This document shows, piece by piece, positions 1-5,357 of a stretch of DNA of 5,357 bases. The translations under genes were made by a program, and so were the position numbers. The stretch lies in contig DVOF01000238.1 in the NCBI GenBank assembly GCA_018713805.1, positions 1 to 5,357 of the forward strand. The letters are read 5' to 3'. The notes under the pieces were generated by a model. The model saw nothing but the letters and a program-made list of their open reading frames with translations, was not told the origin of the DNA and searched no databases. Origin of the DNA: Candidatus Aphodoplasma excrementigallinarum. Lineage in GTDB: Bacteria > Bacillota > Clostridia > UBA1381 > UMGS1253. The number at the start of each line of letters is the position of its first letter. The stretch's first letter is position 1.

Positions 1-84
1 CGCATACAGCGCCGTGCGCAAATTCCCGATATGCATATAGCCGGTCGGGCTCGGCGCGAAGCGTGTCCGAACCTTTTTTGCCAT
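1..84 (-). CDS. gltX: Glutamyl-tRNA synthetase (GltX), N-terminal fragment, cut by window edge
   Basis: Charges tRNA-Glu with glutamate in the cytoplasm (class I aminoacyl-tRNA synthetase); in many Bacillota a non-discriminating form also charges tRNA-Gln. Only the first 28 codons are present. They read MAKKVRTRFAPSPTGYMHIG followed by NLRTALYA, the invariant start of GluRS: RFAPSPTG lines the glutamate/ATP site and HIGN at residues 18-21 is the class I HIGH motif of the Rossmann fold. The ATG is set by an AGGAGGA ribosome binding site at 92-98, 7 nt upstream. The gene lies downstream of deoC on the same strand but has its own consensus promoter at 116-144, so it is probably transcribed mainly independently. 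GlnRS shares this motif, but the length and wording of the N-terminus fit GluRS better. The fragment cannot show whether the enzyme is discriminating. Confidence 0.95.
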   Translation of the reverse strand, partial: MAKKVRTRFAPSPTGYMHIGNLRTALYA

Positions 85-115
85 TGTAAAATCCTCCTAA
101 AAAGTTGATATGTAT

Positions 116-144
116 ATTATACGGCTTGGGACAAACAATGTCAA
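116..144 (-). promoter_or_regulatory. Perfect consensus housekeeping promoter for gltX
   Basis: Read on the minus strand, TTGACA (139-144) is separated by exactly 17 nt from TATAAT (116-121), a full match to the sigma-A/sigma-70 consensus. Transcription should start near 109, giving a leader of only about 25 nt before the gltX ATG. This is too short for a T-box or other riboswitch, so constitutive strong expression is expected. Confidence 0.85.
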
Positions 145-178
145 TTATTAGTTTATTGGATACGCTGGTCAATGCCAT

Positions 179-844
179 TTACTTCAGCCGCTCAAGAATG
201 CCGCAGGTCGCCGTGCAGCCAAATCTTGTCACGCCGAGCTTGCGTACCTCGATTGCGCGCTCGAGTGTGCGGACGCCGCCGGCCGCCTTGATTTTGATGT
301 TCGGCGCCGCATACTGGCGCATCAGCTTCAAATCCTCGTCCGTCGCGCCGCCGGTGCCGTAGCCTGTGGAGGTCTTTACGTAGTCTGCGCCGACTTTGTT
401 ACAGATTTCGCATGCTTTTATGATTTCCTCCCGGCTCAGATAACAATTTTCAAAGATTACCTTGACTAAGACGTTGTTTGCATGGGCAAGGTTGATGACC
501 GCCTGCAAGTCGTCTGCAACATAGTCGTACTCGCCCGAGCGGAGCTTGCCGATGTTCAGCACCACGTCCAGCTCGACCGCCCCGTTTTCAATGGCTTCCG
601 CGCTTTCTGCGACCTTTGTCTTTGTCGTCGTCGTACCGTGGGGGAACCCGATCACCGTGGTGAGCAGGACGTCGCTCCCCGCAAGGATTTTCCGGCACAG
701 GGGCAAATCGGACGGACGCACACACACGGACGCGACCTTGTATTCCTTTGCAAGGTTGCACCCGTCAATGATATCCTGGTCGGTCAGCGTGGGCTTCAGG
801 AGAGAATGATCGATCATTGCGGCAATTTCTTCGTAGGTTACCAT
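179..844 (-). CDS. deoC: Deoxyribose-phosphate aldolase (DeoC/DERA)
   Basis: Class I aldolase of the TIM-barrel DeoC family. It cleaves 2-deoxyribose 5-phosphate to acetaldehyde and glyceraldehyde 3-phosphate in the cytoplasm, the last step of deoxynucleoside catabolism. The 221 residues match the usual bacterial length. Visible landmarks are IDHSLLKPTLT (11-21), ELDVVLNIG with the acid/base Asp93, VKTSTGYGTGGAT (156-168) with Schiff-base Lys157, and IKAAGGVRT (185-193) with proton-relay Lys186 and the phosphate-binding GG. Several segments differ from textbook DERA: FPHG for FPLG, FENCY for the usual IETC-like segment, and GCTATCG at the C-terminal phosphate loop for GTS-like. It may belong to a divergent subgroup with a related substrate. 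I chose the ATG at 844, with GGAG 11 nt upstream; a GTG at 856 would add only four residues and lacks a good ribosome binding site. It follows the GntR gene by 39 nt, so the two are probably co-transcribed and the regulator controls it. Confidence 0.93.
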   Translation of the reverse strand: MVTYEEIAAMIDHSLLKPTLTDQDIIDGCNLAKEYKVASVCVRPSDLPLCRKILAGSDVLLTTVIGFPHGTTTTKTKVAESAEAIENGAVELDVVLNIGKLRSGEYDYVADDLQAVINLAHANNVLVKVIFENCYLSREEIIKACEICNKVGADYVKTSTGYGTGGATDEDLKLMRQYAAPNIKIKAAGGVRTLERAIEVRKLGVTRFGCTATCGILERLK

Positions 845-883
845 AGGACAACACACTCCGTTTCTAAATTTTTAAATTTGTTT

Positions 884-1654
884 TCATGTATCATGGATAA
901 CGCCTTTTAAAAAGGCAGTATCATTACTGATTTTTCCGGAAAAGACATAGATGTCGCCGCGGTACAGCGTTGTTTCGTACCAGAGGGGCTGTTTGTTTTC
1001 CAAAAATCCTGTGCTTTTGATGCAAAAGCACGCAGTGCTGGACGGAATGCCGAGCAGGCCGGCCTCTTTTGCACCGGGCGTCACAGCAGAAATAGTCTGA
1101 TCAGCCGATTTGATTTTAAGATGCGTTTTGCGCTCAATCAACGTATAGAGCGACTGGCGCAGCTGCGCCGCTTCCAGAGATGGGATCAGATTGGAACGCA
1201 GGTAACGCTTTTCATAGATTACCGGAACCGAATCGGCATACCGCAGTCGTTCGAAGTAGTAGATGGGCTCGCCCTCCTCCGGCTTGAGCGAGGCGCGTAT
1301 TGCGGGCGGCAGACTGTCGGCTGCGACTGCGTCGAAGACGAGCACCTTTGTCGAGGGCGCTTTACCAGCTTCCTCCGCCTTTGCAGAAAAGCTGATCAGC
1401 TGCGAAAGGTCGTACTGGAGCGGCTTATCGGCAATAAAGGTTCCTACGCCCTTTTTATAGACCAAAACCCCCTCTGTCACGAGCGAGCAGATGGCCTTGT
1501 TTGCCGTGGCGCGGCTGACGTCATACCTGCTGCATATTTCCCGTTCGGACAAAAAGCGGTCGCCGGAAACGAGCCCCTCTTCCGCGATGATCGCTTTCAA
1601 AATTGTATTAAGCTGTTGGTAGACCGGCTGGCGCACGATTTTATCCGGTGGCAT
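884..1654 (-). CDS. GntR-family transcriptional regulator, HutC/UTRA subfamily
   Basis: A DNA-binding repressor or activator of 256 residues, typical of the HutC subfamily. The N-terminal winged helix-turn-helix spans roughly residues 8-76. It carries RFLSEREI (33-40, with Leu in place of the usual Pro of the LPSE motif), the recognition helix VSRATANKAICSL (46-58), and the wing GVGTFI (69-74). A UTRA effector-binding domain follows at about 85-245, with YYFERLRYADSVPVIYEKRY (132-151) and the closing WYETTLYRGDIYVF (225-238). UTRA domains of this class bind small metabolites such as sugar phosphates or amino-acid intermediates; the ligand here cannot be read from sequence. The ATG at 1654 is chosen because GAAGGGG lies 5 nt upstream at 1660-1666. 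Longer in-frame starts run into the operator and the -35 box of its own promoter. It heads an apparent two-gene unit with deoC, and a palindrome at its promoter suggests autoregulation. Confidence 0.93.
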   Translation of the reverse strand: MPPDKIVRQPVYQQLNTILKAIIAEEGLVSGDRFLSEREICSRYDVSRATANKAICSLVTEGVLVYKKGVGTFIADKPLQYDLSQLISFSAKAEEAGKAPSTKVLVFDAVAADSLPPAIRASLKPEEGEPIYYFERLRYADSVPVIYEKRYLRSNLIPSLEAAQLRQSLYTLIERKTHLKIKSADQTISAVTPGAKEAGLLGIPSSTACFCIKSTGFLENKQPLWYETTLYRGDIYVFSGKISNDTAFLKGVIHDT

Positions 1655-1673
1655 AAAAACCCCTTCTTTTCTC

Positions 1674-1704
1674 ATTGTGGTATTGTGGCTAAGCCACATA
1701 GCCA
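1674..1704. repeat. Short direct repeats with 8-nt spacing around the gntR operator
   Basis: On the plus strand ATTGTGG occurs at 1674-1680 and again at 1682-1688, and AGCCA at 1692-1696 and 1700-1704; each pair is offset by exactly 8 nt. The inner members form the arms of the 15-bp palindrome. This could be a multi-site operator for the GntR protein or a tandem duplication of half-sites; function is inferred only from position. Confidence 0.5.
1684..1698. promoter_or_regulatory. Perfect palindrome, candidate GntR operator
   Basis: TGTGGCTAAGCCACA is a perfect inverted repeat of two 7-nt arms around a single central base (1691). It begins 5 nt downstream of the gntR -10 box, covering the region just past the transcription start and before the ribosome binding site. 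GntR-family dimers bind short palindromes of this size, and the position fits steric repression of the gntR-deoC unit. Assignment to this regulator is inference from proximity and symmetry. Confidence 0.65.
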
Positions 1705-1732
1705 TTGTAGCAGAAGCTGCCAGGGCTGTCAA
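1704..1732 (-). promoter_or_regulatory. Promoter of the gntR-deoC unit
   Basis: On the minus strand TTGACA (1727-1732) and TACAAT (1704-1709) are separated by 17 nt, a near-perfect housekeeping promoter. An A-rich run lies just upstream at 1733-1740 and may act as an UP-like element. The predicted start site is near 1697, inside the palindrome at 1684-1698. No promoter of similar quality is seen between gntR and deoC, so deoC probably depends on this one. Confidence 0.8.
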
Positions 1733-1749
1733 GTTTTTTGTGCAATGAA

Positions 1750-1779
1750 TTGAAATCGAAATGCTGTTTATGATATACT
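1750..1779 (+). promoter_or_regulatory. Promoter of the uvrC operon
   Basis: TTGAAA (1750-1755) is followed after 18 nt by TATACT (1774-1779), with a TG at 1771-1772 giving an extended -10. Transcription would begin near 1786, leaving a leader of about 85 nt before the uvrC ATG. No LexA-type box of the Bacillota kind (GAAC-N4-GTTC-like) is visible here, so SOS control at this promoter is not supported. Confidence 0.65.
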
Positions 1780-1784
1780 ATACA

Positions 1785-1815
1785 TAAAGCCGCGCTTTTA
1801 TGATGATTGCGTCAT
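1785..1815 (+). other. Two small tandem hairpins at the start of the uvrC leader
   Basis: AAAGC (1786-1790) can pair with GCTTT (1794-1798) around a 3-nt loop. ATGATG (1800-1805) can pair with CGTCAT (1810-1815) with one G-U pair and a 4-nt loop. Both are short and could be chance; they might stabilise the 5' end of the transcript. There is no U-run, so they are not a terminator. Confidence 0.2.
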
Positions 1816-1870
1816 GGCGGCGGTTTGTGGAGCGTTTAATAAGTTGGGCCGTAAAACCAAAGGTGTTGCT

Positions 1871-3724
1871 ATGTTTGATTTAAAAAAGCAGCTGAAGAAC
1901 CTTCCGGACCAGCCGGGGGTTTATCTGATGCATGATAAGGACGACAAAATCATATATATCGGTAAGGCGAAGGTGCTCAAAAACCGGGTGCGCCAGTATT
2001 TTATAGCGTCGAAGAACCATACAGCGAAGGTGCGGGCGATGGTGAGCCACATCGCATGGTTCGAGTATATTGTGACCGACTCCGAGCTGGAGGCGCTTGT
2101 GCTGGAGTGCAACCTAATCAAAAAGCATAAGCCGCACTACAATATCCTGCTCAAAGACGACAAGCACTACCCCTATATCAAGGTAACGATGAATGAGCCG
2201 TACCCGAAGCTTGGCGTGACACGCGTGATGAAAAACGACGGCGCGCGCTACTTTGGGCCGTACACAGGCATGTCGGTCGTGCGCGGCACGCTGGACGTCA
2301 TCAAGCGGATTTTCCTGATTCCGACCTGCAAGCGGGAGTTCCCGCGCGACATTGGGAAGGGGCGGCCGTGCCTCAACTATCAGATTCATAAGTGCTTTGC
2401 CCCCTGCACGGGGCAGGTGCCGCAGGAGGATTACCGCGCAGTGTTTACGCAGATATGCAGCTTTTTGGAAGGGCGGCAGGACGAGCTGACGCATCTGTTA
2501 GAGGAAAAAATGGAGAAAGCCGCCGCTGCGCTGGAGTTTGAACGGGCGGCGGAATACCGCGACCAGCTTGCAGCACTGCGTGCGGTGACGCAGAAGCAGA
2601 AGATCGTCAGCGACAGGATGGCGAACCAGGATATTGCGGCGTTTGCGTGCTACGACGACAAGGCATTTATCGACATTTTCTTTGTCCGCGGCGGCCGCGT
2701 GACCGGGCGGCAGAGCCACCGCATCGACGGCGTAGGCGAGATGAGCGACGCGGAGATCATGGGCGAGTTTTTAAAGCGGTTTTATGCGGGCGCGGCCTAC
2801 ATCCCGGACGAACTGATCGTCCAGTGCGACATCGAGGAACGCGACTTGTTTGTGGAATGGATGAGCGCGCGGCTTGGGCATAAGCTGATATTTACGGTGC
2901 CGCAGCGGGGCGACAAGTCCTCGCTCATTAAAATGGCGCTCAAAAATGTGGAGCTGAGCATCGGTAACTATAAGCTGGACCAGCTCAAAAAGGAGTCGCA
3001 GGCCGGCACGCTCGCCAAATTGCAGGAGTACCTTGCCCTTCCGGCGCTGCCAAACCGGATTGAGAGCTACGACATCTCGAACATTGCCGGGACGAGCAAT
3101 GTCGGCGTGATGGTCGTGTTTAAAAACGGCGTTCACGACGCGTCGCTCCACCGCAAATTCCAAATCCGCTCGTTTGAGGGGCAGGACGACTACATGGCGA
3201 TGGCGGAGGTGCTGACGCGGCGACTGGGCCGCGCGGCAAATGAGGAAGATAAAATCGCACAAGGGGTTTTGGAGCGGGAAAAGGCGAAGTTTTTGCCCCT
3301 GCCCGACCTGATTCTGCTCGACGGCGGCAAGGGCCACGTCCACGCGATTGCAAAGGTTTTAGAGCAGGCGGGCGTTTCGATCCCGCTGTGGGGCATGGTC
3401 AAGGACGATAAGCACCGTTTCCGTGCCCTGACGGACGGCGAGCGGGAGGTTACGCTGCCCAAAAATTCCGACGCGTTCCGGCTGGTCGGCACGGTGTCGG
3501 AGCAGGTACACGAAACGGCGATCCGCTACCACACCAAACTGCGCGGGAAAAAGGGCCTCGCCTCGGAGCTGTCGAATATCGAGGGCATTGGGGAAACGCG
3601 GCGCAAGCGGCTGATGAAGCATTTTAAGTCGATTAACAGCATTGCGCAGGCGGGCGTGGACGAACTGGTTGCGGCAGGGCTGGACAAACGCTCTGCGCAG
3701 AATGTATATGACTATTTCAATTGA
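1871..3724 (+). CDS. uvrC: UvrABC excinuclease subunit C (UvrC)
   Basis: The nuclease of nucleotide excision repair. Recruited by UvrB at a lesion, it cuts the damaged strand on both the 3' and 5' sides. The 617 residues are normal for the family. The N-terminal GIY-YIG domain (about 11-95) has GVY (16-18), YIG with Tyr29, Arg39 and the LECNLIK glutamate (Glu79), the 3'-incision site. Four cysteines (153, 167, 175, 179) match the conserved Cys cluster reported to hold an iron-sulphur centre. A UVR coiled-coil motif that contacts UvrB lies at about 203-238. The C-terminal RNase H-like domain has Asp401 (ESYDIS), Asp484 (LLDGGKGH) and His554 (RYHTKL), the 5'-incision triad. Tandem helix-hairpin-helix motifs follow at about 566-617 (NIEGIGETRRKRL). 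All key residues are present. The ATG at 1871 has AAAGGTG 5 nt upstream; an in-frame ATG at 1814 would add 19 non-homologous residues and has no ribosome binding site. It leads an apparent operon with the next two genes. Confidence 0.98.
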   Translation: MFDLKKQLKNLPDQPGVYLMHDKDDKIIYIGKAKVLKNRVRQYFIASKNHTAKVRAMVSHIAWFEYIVTDSELEALVLECNLIKKHKPHYNILLKDDKHYPYIKVTMNEPYPKLGVTRVMKNDGARYFGPYTGMSVVRGTLDVIKRIFLIPTCKREFPRDIGKGRPCLNYQIHKCFAPCTGQVPQEDYRAVFTQICSFLEGRQDELTHLLEEKMEKAAAALEFERAAEYRDQLAALRAVTQKQKIVSDRMANQDIAAFACYDDKAFIDIFFVRGGRVTGRQSHRIDGVGEMSDAEIMGEFLKRFYAGAAYIPDELIVQCDIEERDLFVEWMSARLGHKLIFTVPQRGDKSSLIKMALKNVELSIGNYKLDQLKKESQAGTLAKLQEYLALPALPNRIESYDISNIAGTSNVGVMVVFKNGVHDASLHRKFQIRSFEGQDDYMAMAEVLTRRLGRAANEEDKIAQGVLEREKAKFLPLPDLILLDGGKGHVHAIAKVLEQAGVSIPLWGMVKDDKHRFRALTDGEREVTLPKNSDAFRLVGTVSEQVHETAIRYHTKLRGKKGLASELSNIEGIGETRRKRLMKHFKSINSIAQAGVDELVAAGLDKRSAQNVYDYFN

Positions 3725-3730
3725 GGATAA

Positions 3731-3738
3731 GGAAGGAG
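3731..3738 (+). promoter_or_regulatory. Ribosome binding site deciding the pgeF start
   Basis: GGAAGGAG lies 8 nt before the GTG at 3747 and only 2 nt before the GTG at 3741. Two in-frame ATGs at 3702 and 3708, inside the end of uvrC, have no purine-rich site upstream. This favours initiation at GTG 3747. Confidence 0.6.
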
Positions 3739-3746
3739 CGGTGCAG

Positions 3747-4544
3747 GTGCAGCTTGGGTTTGAGCGGCATACAAAAGGAGAACTTGCCTATTATACCGTG
3801 CCGGCGCTGGAGCGCACCGGCCTGGTGCGCCATTGCTTTACAACGCGGCGCGGCGGGGTCAGCACCGGGGAAACGGCGACGCTGAACCTGGGGTTCCGCC
3901 GCAAGGATACGTACGAGAACGTCCGGCGCAACTACGAGATTGTGTGCAGCGCTATCGGGATGAAGGCGGAGAATCTCGTGCTGTCGAACCAGGTACACGA
4001 TAACCGCGTCCGTGTCATTACGCGCACCGACTGTGGGAAGGGTATCACGCGCGAGAGTGATATCGTAGGGATTGACGCGCTTGTTTGCGCCGAGATAGGC
4101 GTTCCGTTTGTCGTGTTCTGCGCCGACTGTGTCCCGGTATTTTTCCTCGACCCGGTGCGGCGCGTTGCCGCGCTTGCACACTCGGGTTGGCGCTCCACGG
4201 TGAAAAACATCTCCGGTGAGGTGCTGGCGGTTATGCGGCGGGAGTTTGGCTGCGGCATGGGCGACGTTTTGTGCGCGGTCGGGCCGTCGATCGGGCCATG
4301 CTGCTTTGAGGTGGACGGCGACGTGGCAGAGCAGTTCCCGGCGCGGTTTACAGAGCAGCGCGGGGCAAAGTACCACGTCGATCTCTGGGGCGTAATCCAC
4401 GCCCAGCTCCGGGACGCCGGGGTAAGAGAGGATAACATCACGCTGGCAGGCATTTGCACCTGCTGCAACGGGGACGAGTTTTTTTCAAACCGGGCCCATA
4501 AAGGGAAAATCGGCCTGATGGGGGCCTTTTTGGAACTGAAGTGA
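3747..4544 (+). CDS. pgeF: PgeF/YlmD/YfiH-family laccase-domain protein (peptidoglycan editing factor, polyphenol oxidase family)
   Basis: A cytoplasmic zinc protein of the DUF152/Cu-oxidase_4 family. E. coli YfiH is reported to remove peptidoglycan precursors carrying wrong amino acids, and relatives including human LACC1 are reported to act on purine nucleosides (phosphorylase and adenosine deaminase activities). Which activity applies here cannot be told. From GTG 3747 the protein is 265 residues, normal for the family. It shows RHCFTTRRGGVS (28-39), LNLGF (46-50), NQVH with metal ligand His84, FCADCVP with Cys128, and AHSGWR with His145, the His-Cys-His site. VGPSIGPCCFEV (178-189) and CTCCNGDEFFSNR (237-249) are also family hallmarks. 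It starts 22 nt after uvrC with no terminator between, and is followed 22 nt later by the solute-binding protein gene, so it is probably the middle gene of an operon. GTG 3741 is a possible alternative start, adding two residues. Confidence 0.92.
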   Translation: MQLGFERHTKGELAYYTVPALERTGLVRHCFTTRRGGVSTGETATLNLGFRRKDTYENVRRNYEIVCSAIGMKAENLVLSNQVHDNRVRVITRTDCGKGITRESDIVGIDALVCAEIGVPFVVFCADCVPVFFLDPVRRVAALAHSGWRSTVKNISGEVLAVMRREFGCGMGDVLCAVGPSIGPCCFEVDGDVAEQFPARFTEQRGAKYHVDLWGVIHAQLRDAGVREDNITLAGICTCCNGDEFFSNRAHKGKIGLMGAFLELK

Positions 4545-4553
4545 GCATAGGAT

Positions 4554-4558
4554 AAGGA
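4554..4558 (+). promoter_or_regulatory. Ribosome binding site deciding the lipoprotein start
   Basis: AAGGA lies 8 nt before the ATG at 4567 but only 2 nt before the in-frame ATG at 4561, so 4567 is the better start. The choice changes the signal peptide by only two residues. Confidence 0.55.
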
Positions 4559-4566
4559 AGATGAGG

Positions 4567-5357
4567 ATGAAACGAATTTGTGCGGCTGTTTTGATTTTGA
4601 TATTGACGCTTTGCGCCTGCTCGGGCCAGCAGCAGGGCGATGAGCCGGGTGTGACGCCGGCGCCTGCGGCAACGGAAGGCGGGACGCTCAGCGTCGGGGT
4701 GTATAATTTCGATACGTACAACCCGATTGCGACGCAGTCGCAGTCTATGACGCAGGTGAGCGCGTTTATCTACGACGGGCTGATGCGGAAAAACAGCGAC
4801 TATACCATGTCGCCGTGCCTGGCAGAGAGCTATACGGTATCGGACAATGGGCTGACGTATACCTTTTCCCTCCGGCAGGACGTGACGTGGCACGACGGGA
4901 GCGGCTTTGACGCCAACGACGTGGATTATACCATACGGATGATACAGGAGCTGGACAGCAGCCCCTATAAAGACCGGCTGGCGAATGTGTCCGCTGCCCG
5001 GCGCGCGGACAAGTATACGTATATCATCACCCTGCGCGAGGCAAACGCCGGTTTTATCAACCTGATGGATTTCCCGATCATCAAGAACGGGACGGACTGC
5101 ACCGAAGGGCTGAAGGAATATATCCCGGTCGGCACAGGCGCGTACCAGTATACGCCGTCGGATATGAGCCGCTCGCTCCGGCTGGTGCGCAACGAAAATT
5201 ATACGGCGGGCGAGAAGCCCCTGATAGAGGAAGTAATTATCAAGCAGGTGCCGGACAAGGCTGCCCTGACAACGGCGCTTGAGGTGCGGGAGGTGAGCGC
5301 CGTCCCCTTTACGGCGCAGGAGCTGATGAACTATAACCCGCGGGGGAACCTCTACAC
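4567..5357 (+). CDS. Family 5 ABC-transporter solute-binding lipoprotein, N-terminal part, cut by window edge
   Basis: The extracellular substrate-capturing component of a peptide/nickel/opine-type ABC importer (SBP_bac_5, the DppA/OppA family), tethered to the outer face of the membrane. The 263 visible codons begin with a lipoprotein signal: MKR, a hydrophobic stretch at 4-17, and the lipobox LCAC ending at Cys18. A low-complexity linker rich in Gln, Pro, Ala and Thr follows (21-38). The mature domain shows the family pattern: YDGLMRKNSDYTMSPCLAES (69-88), SDNGLTYTFSLRQDVTWHDG (92-111), FDANDVDYTI (114-123), and VGTGAYQYTPS (188-198) followed by LRLVRNENYTAGEKP (204-218), where most relatives have Trp after NY. 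Substrate cannot be predicted. It follows pgeF by 22 nt, so it is likely co-transcribed. Any permease and ATPase genes would lie beyond the right edge; it may also be an orphan binding protein. The 3' end is missing, so full length and stop are unknown. Confidence 0.92.
   Translation, partial: MKRICAAVLILILTLCACSGQQQGDEPGVTPAPAATEGGTLSVGVYNFDTYNPIATQSQSMTQVSAFIYDGLMRKNSDYTMSPCLAESYTVSDNGLTYTFSLRQDVTWHDGSGFDANDVDYTIRMIQELDSSPYKDRLANVSAARRADKYTYIITLREANAGFINLMDFPIIKNGTDCTEGLKEYIPVGTGAYQYTPSDMSRSLRLVRNENYTAGEKPLIEEVIIKQVPDKAALTTALEVREVSAVPFTAQELMNYNPRGNLY

Noticed and set aside
145..178. Terminator between deoC and gltX
   Set aside because: No GC-rich stem followed by a U-run is found; only weak, short inverted matches exist.
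865..880. AT-rich repeat (AAATTT twice) between gntR and deoC as a promoter or operator
   Set aside because: It has no matching -35/-10 pair; it is more simply a low-structure leader before the deoC ribosome binding site.
1655..1732. N-terminal extension of the GntR protein by 26 residues from a TTG at 1732
   Set aside because: That TTG is the start of the TTGACA -35 box, the extension would cover the promoter and palindrome, and it lacks a ribosome binding site. The ATG at 1654 has GAAGGGG at good spacing and starts just before the HTH domain.
1814..1870. 19-residue N-terminal extension of UvrC from the ATG at 1814
   Set aside because: No ribosome binding site precedes it, and UvrC proteins normally begin close to the LPDQPGVY segment. 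The ATG at 1871 fits both.
2771..3343. 190-codon open frame on the minus strand within uvrC
   Set aside because: It is a shadow of GC-rich uvrC coding sequence, rich in Arg/His/Val with no recognisable domain. The same holds for the other antisense frames inside uvrC and pgeF and the plus-strand frames over gntR and deoC.
3642..3746. PgeF start inside uvrC (ORF opening at 3642, ATGs at 3702 and 3708)
   Set aside because: This stretch is the uvrC 3' end read in another frame, it has no ribosome binding site, and family members begin near the segment encoded from 3747.
4472..4485. Seven-T run in pgeF as a programmed frameshift site
   Set aside because: The frame continues intact through conserved C-terminal residues to a normal stop, and no stimulatory structure is evident.
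3717..4672. Long antisense open frames (about 227 and 246 codons) over pgeF
   Set aside because: They are fully opposite a gene with clear family motifs, carry no ribosome binding site I can support and no recognisable motifs; explained by codon bias.

Overview
This is a compact, fairly GC-rich bacterial chromosome segment with strong AGGAGG-type ribosome binding sites and near-consensus housekeeping promoters. There is a UTRA-type GntR regulator, a lipobox-bearing family 5 solute-binding lipoprotein, and a GltX N-terminus of the kind common in Clostridia. Together these point to a Gram-positive anaerobe of the Bacillota (class Clostridia, GC-rich lineage). That placement is an inference from protein style, not a database match.

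Layout. Two divergent transcription units meet at about 1655-1870. Leftward (minus strand) there is a GntR/HutC-type repressor (884-1654), then 39 nt later a deoxyribose-phosphate aldolase, deoC (179-844). After a further 94 nt, which contain their own perfect consensus promoter, comes the first 28 codons of gltX, glutamyl-tRNA synthetase (1-84, running off the left edge). Rightward (plus strand) there is uvrC (1871-3724), the PgeF/YlmD/YfiH-family multicopper-oxidase-like protein (3747-4544), and the first 263 codons of a family 5 extracellular solute-binding lipoprotein (4567-5357, running off the right edge). The three rightward genes are separated by only 22 nt each and show no terminator between them, so they probably form one operon.

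Regulation. The gntR promoter (TTGACA-17-TACAAT) and the uvrC promoter (TTGAAA-18-TATACT with a TG extension) stand back to back with 17 bp between their -35 boxes. A perfect 15-bp palindrome, TGTGGCTwAGCCACA, lies just downstream of the gntR -10 box, exactly where an autorepressor would act. It sits in a small field of repeats with 8-nt spacing. The simplest model is a ligand-responsive GntR protein that controls itself and deoC, matching aldolase supply to a sugar-phosphate or nucleoside-derived signal. gltX and uvrC are housekeeping genes with their own promoters.

I see no mobile element, CRISPR array, RNA gene, prophage or clear novel system. The points most worth a second look are the palindromic operator, the pairing of deoC with a UTRA regulator, and non-canonical active-site-region motifs in DeoC. 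There is no gene-free stretch longer than 300 bases; the longest is the 216-nt divergent promoter region.
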